From Paragonimus skrjabini miyazakii (lineage: Eukaryota > Platyhelminthes > Trematoda > Plagiorchiida > Troglotrematidae): a DNA stretch of 64,000 bases. The notes under the pieces are model-generated. The model was not told the origin of the DNA, did not search any database, and saw only the letters and a program-made list of their open reading frames with translations. Below are positions 10,747 to 22,900 of this stretch, piece by piece. Location of the stretch: assembly GCA_014338405.1 (NCBI GenBank), contig JTDE01002924.1, forward strand, positions 1 through 64,000, in the 5' to 3' direction. Every line of letters begins with the position of its first letter. Position 1 is the stretch's first letter. The translations under genes and the position numbers were made by a program.

Positions 10747-13180
10747 TTCCATCATCATCATTATAGACAGCAATACATCAGTGGTTCACATTGATGCGTA
10801 AATGTCATACAACCAAGAAGAAGAAAAACAAACACTGTATAAGAAGGTGCAAGGAAAAAGTAGAAGAATGAAAGGGGTCTAACTACTGAAAATAGCTACG
10901 TATATACTCAAACATTCAACATGAAGGTACCTACACCTTGCAAACAAATAACTAAGCTGTAAGTGTAAGGCGTCATGAATAAGACAGCATCTTTACGGCT
11001 TTTACTGCCCCGCATCATTAAGTGTTCTCATTTCAAAGACAACTCGGCCAAACAACGGCAATATTCACGCCACTTAGCTCGGTTAGCCGACATCTCGCCT
11101 AACGACTCTGTGAGTTGCGAGAGCCCCAGCTTGGGAGACGAACCCGATCTACAGTGACCAACCCCCTTGTGAACTGTTTCATTTCTTTACGCCAGGTGAT
11201 CATTTGTCCATCTCGCACTGCGCCAGTCAGCGTTCACCAATAGTGCTCAGTGTGGCAGACGACTAACTGGCATCTTTTCTAAGTCTAAGTGAGTAAGTTT
11301 GCGTGAGTGTAAGGAGTAAGCAAAAGAATTCATTTGACAATCACTATCAAATACCCGCTTCCCAACCTCCTCGTTGCTCATTCGCTGACGCCACACGATA
11401 CGAACGATTTATCGCAGACATCGGTGGTCAGATACCTGAAGACGGCTCACATCCTCTGCCATGAGCGACCAGGTTTCGCTGCTGTAAAATAATACAGCCC
11501 TCATTGTCGCTTTATACACACGAACCTCAAGCTTAAGAGAAGTACCTCTCTGTCGCCATAAGTGTTTCAGATCAGCGAACACCGCACCAGACTTGGAAAT
11601 ACGCGCTCCTATTTCACTCCCTACATCTCCGCTGCCGCCACTGATGCAGCTTCCCAGGTATACAAGGCAATCAGCTACCTCTGTGGCTTCATTATCTAAC
11701 GATAAATCTACGTAACCACAACAATCTCACAGAAGCACTTTACGCTTGGAGGCTGCAAAGCGCATTCCGATCTACTGAGCAGAACGCGAAATAGCGTGTT
11801 GCGTTGTTTGTGCCGTCTGAAAGTTGTCAAACAGCAATACCTTGTCGTCAGCATAACAAGATCAGTCGGTCTTTCATCAGGTCGAATTTCCACGCCGGCA
11901 TCATTTGATTGTCGCAGACAGTCCTCCATTATTTCGTCTATGACGAAATTGAACAAAAATGGTGAAAGGGGACAGCTTTGGCAAACGCCGTTCTTGGTGC
12001 TGAAACTGTCAGATAATTCACCGTAAACCCTAACCTGAGCTGAAGTATGGGAATAAAGCGCCAACAGTATGTTCACATACTTAGTCGGTACACCCCTGCG
12101 TTTAAGCGACCTTAAGAGTGTAGATCGATTCCCCGAATCGAATGCACCTTTGTAGTCGAGAAATACGGCGACTGTTGGCCGAGGATACACATGACGTTGC
12201 TCCAGAATTTGACATAGGGTAAAAGTGTGATCTGTACAACCCGGCCCAGCGTGAAACCCTGCCTGTTCCCTAATGTTTACCTCACGAGCTGCAGTGAGTC
12301 GACGAAGTATGATGGATGCCAGAACCCCTGAAATGACGGGTCAAACTAATCCTCCTGTGGTTTTCACAAGAACCCCGGGCTCCTTTTTCAAATATGGGAA
12401 CTATTATCGCGTGACACCAGCACGGAGGGGTAGTTTCCGTCGTCCACACAAATCGAAACAACTGAGTCAAAGCCTCTACTAACGCCTTCCAACCTTCTTT
12501 GAAAAGTGCCGGCACGAGGTCATCTAGACTAGCAGCCCTATTAGGGTTGAGAACCAAAATGCAGTTGCGATTCTCAGTCTCAGTGAGTGGATGTTGCATT
12601 ACAAGTTTGTGACGGTAACACAGTAGAAGCGGGAGGCCAGCTAAACTGACCCTCAGTGTTCCATCCAACGCTCTAACCTTCTGGACTTATTATAGACGAG
12701 TGTGCCATCTGTCTCGCTGATAGTTTCACTGATAGGCGGTCGTCTTGCGCCAGTAACACGGATACGCTTGACGAGTCCGTCAGTGTTCCCTGAAACAAAA
12801 GAGGTTTCCATTTCCTTAAGTTTTTCCTCTAGCCAAATTCTCACGACCAGCAATTAGGCCTTGCCTCACCTTCCACGGATATCTCTGCTAAACTTGTTAT
12901 ATGAACAGACAGGCGGAATATTGCGTCTGGGATCTAACAACTCCAGGGCTTTATCTGAGATCCAATCTCTATTCGACCCATGTACCCCGTACTACATGCT
13001 ACAGTACCTGCTCCATAAATTGCCTTAGATTCGGGTCCAGCACCAATTGGGATCTTCGGACTAAGGCAGCTTTCTAAACTGGTTCGGTACTGATGCTTAT
13101 ACTTTGCCGACGGTGTAGCCAGTTTCTCAATAGCCAGTCGTTGTTGTCGGTGTGGTCGTTGCCTAGCAAGATTTTTTCCT
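10747..13180 (-). mobile_element. RTE-type LINE, copy A (linker, RT and 3' end)
   Basis: Reverse strand, reading from 13180 down. The linker (SDKALELLD-like, then EEKLKEMETSFVSGNTDG) leads to RRPPISETISETDGTLVYNK, an RT palm with VAVFLDYKGAFDSGNRSTLL and GVCQSCPLSPFLFNFVIDE, and the C-terminal block YLGSCISGGSGDVGSEIGAR then SSETWSLMAEDVSRLQVSDH. It ends in an (ATG)n-type tail at about 10747-10760. The motif order and tandem-repeat tail fit RTE elements such as the schistosome SR2 group. Several frameshifts and stops make it inactive. The 5' endonuclease is absent. Confidence 0.85.
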
Positions 13181-14172
13181 GGCCCTCGGTTGACCAGTCT
13201 GGAGTATGCGGACGACGTTGTTCTACTTAGCCCCTCTGCCGAAGACATGCAGACCATGATGAACAAGGTGACTGACCGGGCTGGTCTGTATGGAATGCGC
13301 TTAGCACCTTCAAAGTGCAAAGTGTTGCTTCAAGACTGGGGCACTTCAACTTCTACTTTCTTCATTAAAGGTAATCCGCTTTAGATTATGAACAGTTTCA
13401 AATACTTGGGTAGCAGTATCTCGTCAGTTTGCAATATTGCTGATGAGATATCAACGTTGCCTTTGGAAAACGGTGTCATCTGTAGGGTCGCAAAGACGTT
13501 GGGTTGTCAGTGATAGAAAGAGTATATAATGCTTGTGTACGTTCTGTTTTGCGCTATGGTTAGGAAACGTGACCTATTCGGAAAGAAGATATCAACAGGC
13601 TTGCTGTATTTGACCATCGTTGTCTCTGCCAAATAGCCCGCCTTAAATGGACTGATCACGTGAGCAGTGTGGCAGTTCGCCGGCGCGTATTCCGGAACGC
13701 TTGGGATGCGCGATCAGTTGGTCGACTACTCACGTTGCACAGCCTGCGATGGTTAGGTCACGTACTCAATATGCCAGCTGAGCATTTACGGTACCGAGCA
13801 TTATATACTGAGACCACCAACGGTTGGGTGAAACCACATGTTGTTTATGCAACAACGTGGTGACAAAATATGAAGACCCTGACTGTTCGATTGAGCAAAG
13901 TGGGTAGGTGTCGTCTGCCTGGCTGGGATCCTCGTGATCACTCCAACCGCTGGTTAGAGACGCCATCCGAGACGACGGTGTGTCGCAGTCAATGACGTAC
14001 CTGTATCCACACCATTTTCAGTTTTTCCGCTTAGTTTCCCTTTATTAATTTTCAACCTTCTTAGTAGCGTTTTCTTTTAGGATATTCCACGTCACTGCTG
14101 AATTAAGCGGCAGCTCGAGCCACAGTACCTTTTGGTGAGGCTCATGGCTTTGCTGCTGATGATGGTGATGGC
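13181..14172 (+). mobile_element. RTE-type LINE, copy B (3' part, + strand)
   Basis: Starts abruptly in the RT palm (LTSLEYADDVVLLSPSAEDM, catalytic YADD near 13204), then MNSFKYLGSSISSVCNIADE, and the C-terminal VAVRRRVFRNAWDARSVGRL then SLRWLGHVLNMPAEHLRYRA. Ends in a GATGATGGTGATGG tail near 14155-14170. It lies head-on to copy A at 13180 and is inverted relative to copy C. About 18 bp are missing near 13450 relative to copy C. Confidence 0.88.
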
Positions 14173-14589
14173 GCGGTGGTGCACAAAGTTTGCCGTTTTA
14201 GGTACAACATTCTACTCCGGAGGGCTGTCTGGTCGGACGTAAAAGAGCAATGTCACTTGTCACCACTGATCATTTTTGATGGGGCAATTTCTGTCTGGCT
14301 GTGTGTCACACTTTGTGGTGTGATGGTTGTAAACAATCTCTTCTTTAATGGCGTAACATGCACGTGATACATCTTGCTCCAGTGTGTCCACAAAATGGAC
14401 TGTGTGGCATCGAGTGGGTGGTGCAGATGAATTAGAGTTTCAGGCGCACGGATTGGTATGTTTATACCGGTTAACATATCAATGTGTTTATTTCACCTAG
14501 TTTAGGTCCCATTCACTGCTACGAACAGCTACTTTTGCATTCGTATGTTACGTGTCTCTGTGTCCCGGCAACGTTGACTGATTTTGCGC
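14173..14589. other. Spacer between inverted RTE copies; nothing recognised
   Basis: About 417 bp between the 3' tails of copies B and C, with no frame or motif I recognise. If both copies were transcribed together it would be the loop of a roughly 1-kb hairpin. Confidence 0.5.
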
Positions 14590-16450
14590 TTCCATCATCA
14601 TCATAACAGCCATGAGCCTGACCAAAAGGTACTGTGGCTCGGGCCGTCGCTCGCCTTAACAGTGACGTGGAATATCCTGGAAGAAAACGTTACTAAGAAG
14701 GTTGTAAATCATTAAAACAAGACCAAGCGGAAAAACTAGAAATGGTATGGATACAGGTAGGCCATTGACTACGACACATCGTCATCTCGGATTACGTCTC
14801 TAACCAGCGGTTTGATTGATCACGAGGACCCCAGCCAGGCAGGCGACACCTACCCACGTTGCTCAGTGGTGTAGTCAGGGTCTTCATATTTTGTGACCAC
14901 GTTGTTGCTTGACCACCACGCGGTTTTACCCAACTGTTGGTGGCCTCAGCATATAATGCCCGGTACGGTAAACGATTAGATGACACACGGAGTACGTGAC
15001 CCAACCATGGCAAGCTGTGTACCGTGATTAATTGACCGATTGATCGCGCATCCCGAGCTTTCCGGAATACGCGCCGGCGAACTGCCACATTGCTCACGCG
15101 ATCAGTCCACTTAATGTGGGCCAATTGGTGGAGACAATGATGGTCAAATACAGCTAGCCTGTTGATATCTTCTTGGTGAACAGGCCACCTTTCCGAACCA
15201 TAAAGCAAAATGGAACGCACACAGGCATTATATACCCTTCCTTTCAGCGACAAGCGGACGTCTTTTCGGCGCCACAGATGACGCAGTTTGGCAAAGACAA
15301 CTCGTGCCCTTGCTGTCCTCGCTGATATCTCATCAGCAATATTGCAAACTGACGAGATACTGCTACCCAAGTATTTGAAACTGTTCATAATCTAAAGCGG
15401 ATTACCTTCAATGAAGAAAGTAGGAGTTGAAGTGCCCCAGTCTTAAAGCAACACTTTGCACTGAAGGTGCTAAGAGCATTCCATACAGACCAGCCCGGTC
15501 AGTCACCTTGTTCATCATGGTCTGCATGTCTTCGGCAGAGGGGCTAAGTAGGACAACGTCGTCCGCATACTCCAGACTGGTCAACCGAGGGCCAGGAAAA
15601 AGCTCAACACCAAGTTCACTGGACTCCTCGAGCGCACCCTCCAGAATATCGTCCATAACAAAATTGAACAAGACGGGGGAAAATGGACACATTTGACGAA
15701 CACCACTAGAAGTGATGAACACCCGAGACAGTTGCCCATACACCCTCACCCTGCTTACAGAGTGAGCATACAGTGATCTCAGAAGATTAACGTATTTCTC
15801 TGGTACTCCCTTGCGGAGAATGCAACTCCAGAGATCGTTACGAGCAACTGAGTCGAGAGCAGCCTTTAGGTTCAAAAAGACTACGGCTGTGTGTAACAGT
15901 GCCGATGTTCCAAGATCCGTCGCAAGGTAAAAATCTGATCAACGCAACCTCGACCGGATCGGAATCCCGTCTGCTCTTCGCGTGTCTGGCTTTCTCTAGG
16001 CTTAGTGAGCCGACGTAAAATGAGGCCAGTGAGTAACTGGTACGCAATAGACACCAAACTGATGCCTTTGTGGTTGTCACATCGACTTCGGGCCCCCTTT
16101 TTGAAAACGGGAATGGCTGTTGATAGGCACCAATCACGAGGTGCCTCTTCAGTCTCCCAGATCGTCTGGAGGAGTCGCGTCAGTTCTGATATCAATCTAT
16201 TCCCACCATCCTTGAAGAGAGAAGGAGGGCTGAGGTCTGGACCAGGAGCCTTATTACGCTTCATTAACTTGAGCTCCAGGACCAATTCTGCTCCCGATAG
16301 AGGGCCGTCTGGAATGCAGTAACTGACCAATCGGTTTCCGTCGTCCACATGACCTGGTTGAGGCCAGCTGAACTGTTCTTCAGCTGGAATTTTGCGCTTC
16401 CATTCGAGCTCAGACTTGTTACCACTGATCGGTTTAACGTAGTGCATTTT
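14590..16450 (-). mobile_element. RTE-type LINE, copy C (RT and 3' end)
   Basis: Reading from 16450 down: LMKRNKAPGPDL, LLQTIWETEEAPRDWCLSTA, KGARSRCDNHKGISLVSIAY, TGFRSGRGCVDQIFTLRRIL, then FNFVMDDILEGALEESSELG, YADDVV near 15559-15570, the C-terminal KYLGSSISSVCNIADEISAR and a long intact tail frame (14792-15388, 198 codons) ending NRWLET. The 3' tail is CATCATCAT at about 14593. A small deletion after YADD shifts the frame, as in copy F. Confidence 0.88.
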
Positions 16451-16744
16451 GCGAACATGTGGAGACTCGACTTGGCGTACTGTTACGCACGCCTGCTATT
16501 CGACTGCGCTTTTTTCTGACCTTCTAATTGGCCATATTCTGTGGAACTCAATGGGCGACTTCTTAGATCAGTAGATAGACCTAAATGGTCTTCATAGGTT
16601 TCAGTCGAGCGCGTTTGATAATCTTTAGTACAAATGCATCTAGGAGGCGAATTTCCTTCACGCATTAAGTGACTCTTTTAAAAGTCCAAAAATATGGCGT
16701 TTGTATATTGTGTATGCCAGCTATCGCGTTTTCGTAACTTTTCT
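16451..16744. other. SCYL2 upstream region; no exon or promoter recognised
   Basis: Possible further 5' remnant of RTE copy C up to about 16.66 kb (short reverse frames), then AT-rich sequence. I see no convincing TATA or upstream exon. Confidence 0.35.
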
Positions 16745-16766
16745 GGTATTTTGGTTTTCAGGTTTA
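16745..16766 (+). promoter_or_regulatory. 3' splice acceptor directly before the SCYL2 start codon
   Basis: A T-rich tract ends in AG at 16760-16761 and leaves only five nt (GTTTA) before the ATG. It is either the end of a 5'-UTR intron or a spliced-leader trans-splice site, a known feature of flatworm mRNAs. The sequence alone cannot tell which. Confidence 0.7.
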
Positions 16767-16922
16767 ATGGACACGGTGCTTACTAAACTCAAAAGTAAAG
16801 TTTCAACTGTGCTACCTGGGAATCCACTTACTCGTGAATATGAGCTATGCAAACAGATTGGTTTCGCTGGACCGGGTATGCTATGGAAACTGTTCGCTGC
16901 TAAAAAGCGATCAACACAACAA
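16762..16922 (+). CDS. SCYL2: SCYL2 exon 1 (start codon, glycine-loop region)
   Basis: Residues 1-52. A pyrimidine-rich acceptor ends at 16761, only 5 nt before the ATG at 16767, so the mRNA 5' end is made by cis- or trans-splicing here. The frame starts MDTVLTKLKSKVS and contains NPLTREYELCKQIG, which aligns with the N terminus of vertebrate SCYL2; this alignment decides the start. The degenerate glycine loop is GFAGPG. The donor GT is at 16923 after KKRSTQQ. An in-frame upstream ATG at 16701 is rejected because it lies before the acceptor. Confidence 0.92.
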
Positions 16923-19900
16923 GTAAATGATTATTCCAATGTTCTTCATATTTGTTTACGTCGTAGGAAGCCACCATTTGGGCCTTTGAAAAGAAAACAC
17001 TTGACTGTTACCCCAAAGTACAAAAAGAATCTATGATTGATATATTGAAATACGGCGTTGCTACTCTAACGCGAATTAAACACCCAAAAATTCTTTCAGT
17101 GTTGCAACCTTTGGAAGAATCCAGAGAGAGTTTGGCTTTCGCAAGCGAGCCGCTGTTTACATCGCTGAAGTCCGCTCTCGTGACTTCATTCTCCAATGAA
17201 AACAAATCACATGTTGATGAGTCTTTCGTTTTGACAGAAGTAGAAATAAAATATGGTCTGATGCAAGTACGTTATGACGTTCCGTGCACTGTGTGATTTG
17301 ATGTCTGACCTGATCACTTTATTACATTATGATTGGCTGTTTTTGCAGCTGGCGTTGTCTTTTTTCTTTTTATTCTTCCGTGTTATTGGCTTACTCGATT
17401 TGTGACGACTATTTTTTCTTACTTAAGGTCAATCAGCGATCGCAGAGTGCATTCTTCATTTTTGCTTCATACTGATTGCACGTGCCATTATTGGCTGAGC
17501 GGTCGTTTATTAATTTGTACTTAGCTGGGTGTTTGTAATGTCTTCCGGTTGCGATTGACGTCTTCTATATGGTGCTTTTTTCTATACGGTGGCTGACAGA
17601 AGCAAATCGCGTGTTGAACCAATTATGGCTCGGGGCGTTGAAGTGGAGATAGTAGGTCAGTCACCTTAAATCAAGTGAGACTCTCAAGCCAGGACCCTTG
17701 TGACACGGTGTATGTAGTTGAAGACGTTAAGGGAGCTGGCGGTTAATCAGAATAGTTGATGGACTGAACTTTGTGATGCCAGGATAGTTAACTAAAAAGG
17801 ACAGATATCCTCAAGGAAGCTGTTATGGAAATGCCATCTTGCTGTCGTTTGCAACGTGGCCATGTATTCGCATGGCGAAGGCACCTTGATGTTGATTGTT
17901 TAAGTTTATGGTTTTGTAGTTTAAGTGCTGTTGCTCCCGCTTTTTAATTTATAAATTGGGGTTCTTTTTGCTATCCTATAACGCCGTGAATATGTTCATT
18001 TGCGTACGATCTATTTTGATTTGTTAGTCGTAAATGTGTCCTGCTCGTGACAAAATATGCTACATTTAACCATCATTCTATTTGTCACTTAGTCTACAAC
18101 AAGCGGGATGATCGTTTGGTCAACGCGGTTGTTCATCAGGGCTTATTTCTCCTAGCTTTGGATATGCGATCAATTGCTCAAGTAATGAAAACACGTAATT
18201 AGCGGCTGTTGGACCACACACTCTATATGCCAGCTGACTGTTTACCGGATATTATTCACCGAGTTCACCAACAATTAGACAAAAATCAAGATAGCCTAGC
18301 AACTATGTGAACGTAAACTATGGGAACCCTGAATGACCCACTGAGTTAAGTAAGTAGTTGTCGTCCGCCCGGTTTGCAATTGAGCTGCAGTTTAGAGACC
18401 GAACTAGCTTGACGTAAACGTTCCAAGCCCCCCCCCATTCACAGAGGTGGTGGTGGTTAGCGTCTCGCTTCTGAGATACTACTCCGTAAAGCGGAATTGG
18501 TAAAGGTTCATCGTCTTGCTTTTGGTCGGGTTAATCGACAGCTGTTTGCCTGTAGCCCAGGCGTTCAAAATGTCTATGATGGGCAAAAAGTTCGTGTCGT
18601 TGACCTATAACAGCTGCGAGGAGTTTCACGGCAGTTTATCATAAGTATCAACACCACTAGTATGTCGTCGATGATGACGCTGTCCGGTGCCCTTAATCTG
18701 CCGATAATCAGTCAAATCGAGAATTACGCAGGTTTGGTTGTCTAACTGTTTTGGTATTAACTTGTTGATGGACCCTAAAACGATATGGTCAAAGGTGATT
18801 GCCCCTCCTTGTTATTTGAATTAATGGGAGTTCATTTTACGGCGGCGGTGAATTGAATCAGAACGATTCGGGGTTTTCTGTTGTCACACCGCCATTTCTC
18901 AACTTGTGCTTTGTTTTCGTTGCTTCTAAACGTAGGTAAACTCGTTGGTCCGTTCCTTCGATTTTCACTGTCTGCGTATCAAAGTTTTTTCGCAATAGCC
19001 ACCAGTCAAAGACAAACGAACATAATCCATCTCATCAGTACTTTGTTCCGACTGTATACAATCGCTCACCGTTATTTAATGATGCTCGTTCATGAATAAT
19101 CACGTGGCTTTTTATTATATTTTGACTGTTTTAGTAATAGATTGAGAAGAACGTAACGTTTCAAATATCTTTTCCTAGTGGGTTAAAACTGTGACAGGGC
19201 GGGTTCAGAAGCGTCGACTTGTGAAGCAGCATCAGAACACTTGTGGACTTTTGCGTGGATATTTCTTCCATACATGTTTTAGTTGTGCATTTTTCATGGA
19301 CAGTATCATCCTGAAGATTTTCTTTCGGCGTTAAGGCATAGTAATTAGACCTGATGAAACCGGGTTTGAGCGCGGAGTCCAGCAAAAGTTGGCTACAGCC
19401 TGTTGCTTGCGTTTTTACCTATCAACACACCGTTTGTTTTGTTGTACTGTCAGATATCCGAGGCATTGAGTTTCCTGCACACGGATTGTCATCGAGCTCA
19501 TCTCAATCTTGTCCCTGAATCTATCGTTATCAACAAATTTGGTCTGTGGAAATTTGGAGGTTTCGAATTCTCGAAATTGCTGGAACATCAACCGTCAAGT
19601 GCGTCCATGGAACCCACTGCATCCGTCCCCATATGGCAATCTTCTGTTATGCCAGCCTGCCAGCCAACTCTGACTGCAAGCAGTCCGGAGTCAATTTTTG
19701 AGGTACGATTTGTAAAAATTCTGCCATATTCAGCTCATATTTCGTAGGCCAACAAACGCATTACATGTATGTGCAATCGGACCTTTAGACGGATTAAGTG
19801 AGTTTGTGTGCTTAGCCTGTAAGGATCGCGCACGTATCTTCGGTGCGTTACCCTTGCTGTATACCTGCTACATGTTTATATACACGTACTGGTTGAACGT

Positions 19901-22900
19901 TTGTCAACTCACGGAATAGGTCAGTTCGTTGCGCGTATCAGTATCGATCGTCCACGTGACCCTTACTGAATACCGGTCAATCACCCCGCCACCTTTTCTC
20001 TCTTTACATATGACCCGCGCTCGTTCACCCTGTTCAACACATTTCCATCAATCTGGGCCTGCTAGCACAATATTGGTTACCTACCCTGATCATTATCAAA
20101 CACATTTTTGGACCACGTCGACCGATTCTCAAGAGGCTTTCATTTTTTATGTTGACGCCTTTGAGAGCACGGCGTTAGGTAACTGAACAACACATCATGG
20201 TGTTTATCAGCAGTACGCAGCGAAGAGTCGGTGAAGTAATGTCCACGGAAGGTGGGCTAAGTGGGTGTTAACATTGGGGAATCTAAACACTGCCCTTTTC
20301 AATGTGAACTTACGGTGATTGCGTTGCTCATCCTTTGTCCAAGATTTATACCCAGTCAGACGAAGTTTTCGTGGGCATATAGGCTTGTTTGAAGGTTGGA
20401 AATTCGTGGGGCTCCATCAACAGTCACATAGACAGTCGATACTGAGAGACGAATGTATGTACGTAAAGACACAATGGGGGAAGAGCCAGAGCAGTGTGAT
20501 TTTCATACTCTGTCCGCGTCGACTGAGAGATATTAACTGCTCCTGCACAGCTTTTATTCAACGGTGTGTGTATACCTTGCTAAGTCATCCACGTTCCTCT
20601 GACGGTCTCACGCGACGCCACTGTTATTATGATTCGTGAAAAATTTCTAGATTGGAGGAGGTTGAAAATGCCCATGTGCATGTGAATCGAGTTTGGATGG
20701 TTTGGGAAGAAAAAAAGTCGTTTGATATTTTAAATTTCGGAAGTTCAGTGCTTATAAGGTTGTGAACGACACAAAGTTAGAGAAAATGGGTAGAAGCGAA
20801 ATCCAACCACAGCCTATTTGGCGTACTACAAACTCCTCCTTGTATGCAGCAAATTAAAGCGAACTCACAGCAACATTGTGAAGTTGAACGTATTTTCACT
20901 CTGCCGCAGTGAGTCTTATGACAAGGATGTCTAAGAATTCGGTCTGGTACCCCGAATTGCTGCATCAAGTCTGTACTTGAATTCCTCTGCTGGTCACGTT
21001 GTTACAGTATACTTTGATGAGTTTCCCAGATTGGACACACCAAGACACCGAAAGTGTTCTCTGCAATTTGAATGGTTCACTTAATAACGCAACTTTAGCG
21101 GTTAGGTAAAAACATTTCACAATCAACGAAGGTTGACTGAAGATCCCGCGTGTCATGATTGAGTCTTCTCCGGAATACCGACTGTGTATTAAAGTTTGTC
21201 CCTACACCCACTGCCTTTTTTGAGAAGGTGGCGAATGATACATATATGTATCCACTTCAAAACTTTCCCCAGTATTAGCAATGTATTTCACAAGACACGG
21301 ACTATGCGTCTGAATATTTGTCTCACGAATAGGACGCACTAGTAAGTTGAACACGATCGAAGTCAATCTAAATAAAACGATCCAACCCTGTAACCTAAAT
21401 ACTGAATTCGCCTTCTTGATTAACAGTGCAGACTTACTGAAGCCCTAGATCCTGTTCACGGATAATGGTACCTAGCTTTTCGTCTTCAAGACAGTATCCA
21501 GTGTAGTCAGAGTAAAGGAGGTGCATTACTTCACATCTAGTCGTGTTGAATAGTGTCCGGTTGTCTGTTGCTCAGCAGTCTAAATCGTCCAGATCACTCC
21601 ACAACGTCTTGGTTTCTGTCACATTATCCACTGTACGCCATATTTTTGTGTCATCAGCACATAGTAATGGTGTGAACTAGACAAGCTGTGAAACTTCGAA
21701 CATGAATAAAATAAGGAGCTGAGTCTCAACATTAAACCATGTCACAAACCGTTTGTCACACCGCTAATCAGAAAATGTATCACTGCCCTTAGCATTGTAA
21801 CTCAACGAACCATGCGAGTTAGAGGCTTCTTTTATTATATATTGATACTCTGCTGTTAATGTGCCCTTTTATCCAATATCATTGTCATTCCATACGAACC
21901 ATACAATCGCTGAAGCAACAGCAAGATAAGAAACAGAATCATGTTTTGCATGCAACCTATTCCTCCATCTAGAATCAGTAATTAAATGCGGGTGATCGCT
22001 ACGCCAATTTTTAAATTAGAGTGATGCCCCGAGTCTTCGTTGTACTCCGGGTTTTTTGGATTGATCAGGCCCACCTGTTGAAGATTGCACTCGTAACCCC
22101 ATGGGATACGGTAAAGCCTGCTACTCCTCTCTTACTCTCTGATAGTCTTCGGCTTTTAGATGTCAACTAGACGGCATTTGGACTTAACTGCACGCATTCA
22201 AATTTACCAGAACCGTTTTTTGGTCCTCACTTGCCCTTCTCGATCGTTTTTACACTTTAGTGTTTGCTGCAACCAGAGCATGCGATTGGTTTCTGGTAAA
22301 ACACCGCTCCATTTATCTTATCAGCCGTCTGGTAGCGCGTTTTTTTATATCTCCATACCTGCCTTATGCATTGGTCTCAGTATCTTGGTGACTTCTGTCA
22401 TTACAACAAGTCTACCCTGGCAAACCGTTTGTTTGAAAACACTCTTTTGTAGGGTCAAGTGACTGCCGCCAGTGACATGTTCAGTCTCGGATTGCTCATC
22501 TGTTGCCTGTACAACCAAGGCCAAACTGTGGTCGATCGTCAAAACGACTACTCAGCCTATAGAAAAGCTGTAAAAGACGTAAGTCTGGTCTGAATTCCTG
22601 TACGACCTTATCGGTAAGCATCCGTGGGTGCACGTCAGCTAACCACTCGTTTGATGGATATTGTTTTTAAATGATTTTTTCTCACACCTTGTGTTTTCGG
22701 TGGACCCTAGCTATTAACTTGCTAGGAAAACCGGTAGACGGGTTTTCTCATTGGTTAGTTGTGACCAGCTTGATTATTCCATAACATACCCACTCAAAAT
22801 TCTCATAATTGAGAGTGGACGATGACGCCTCACAAATAATCATTCTGGTTTGCAAATAGAAGTTATACGCAATCATTTGGGATTCATTACCAGTCAGTAG

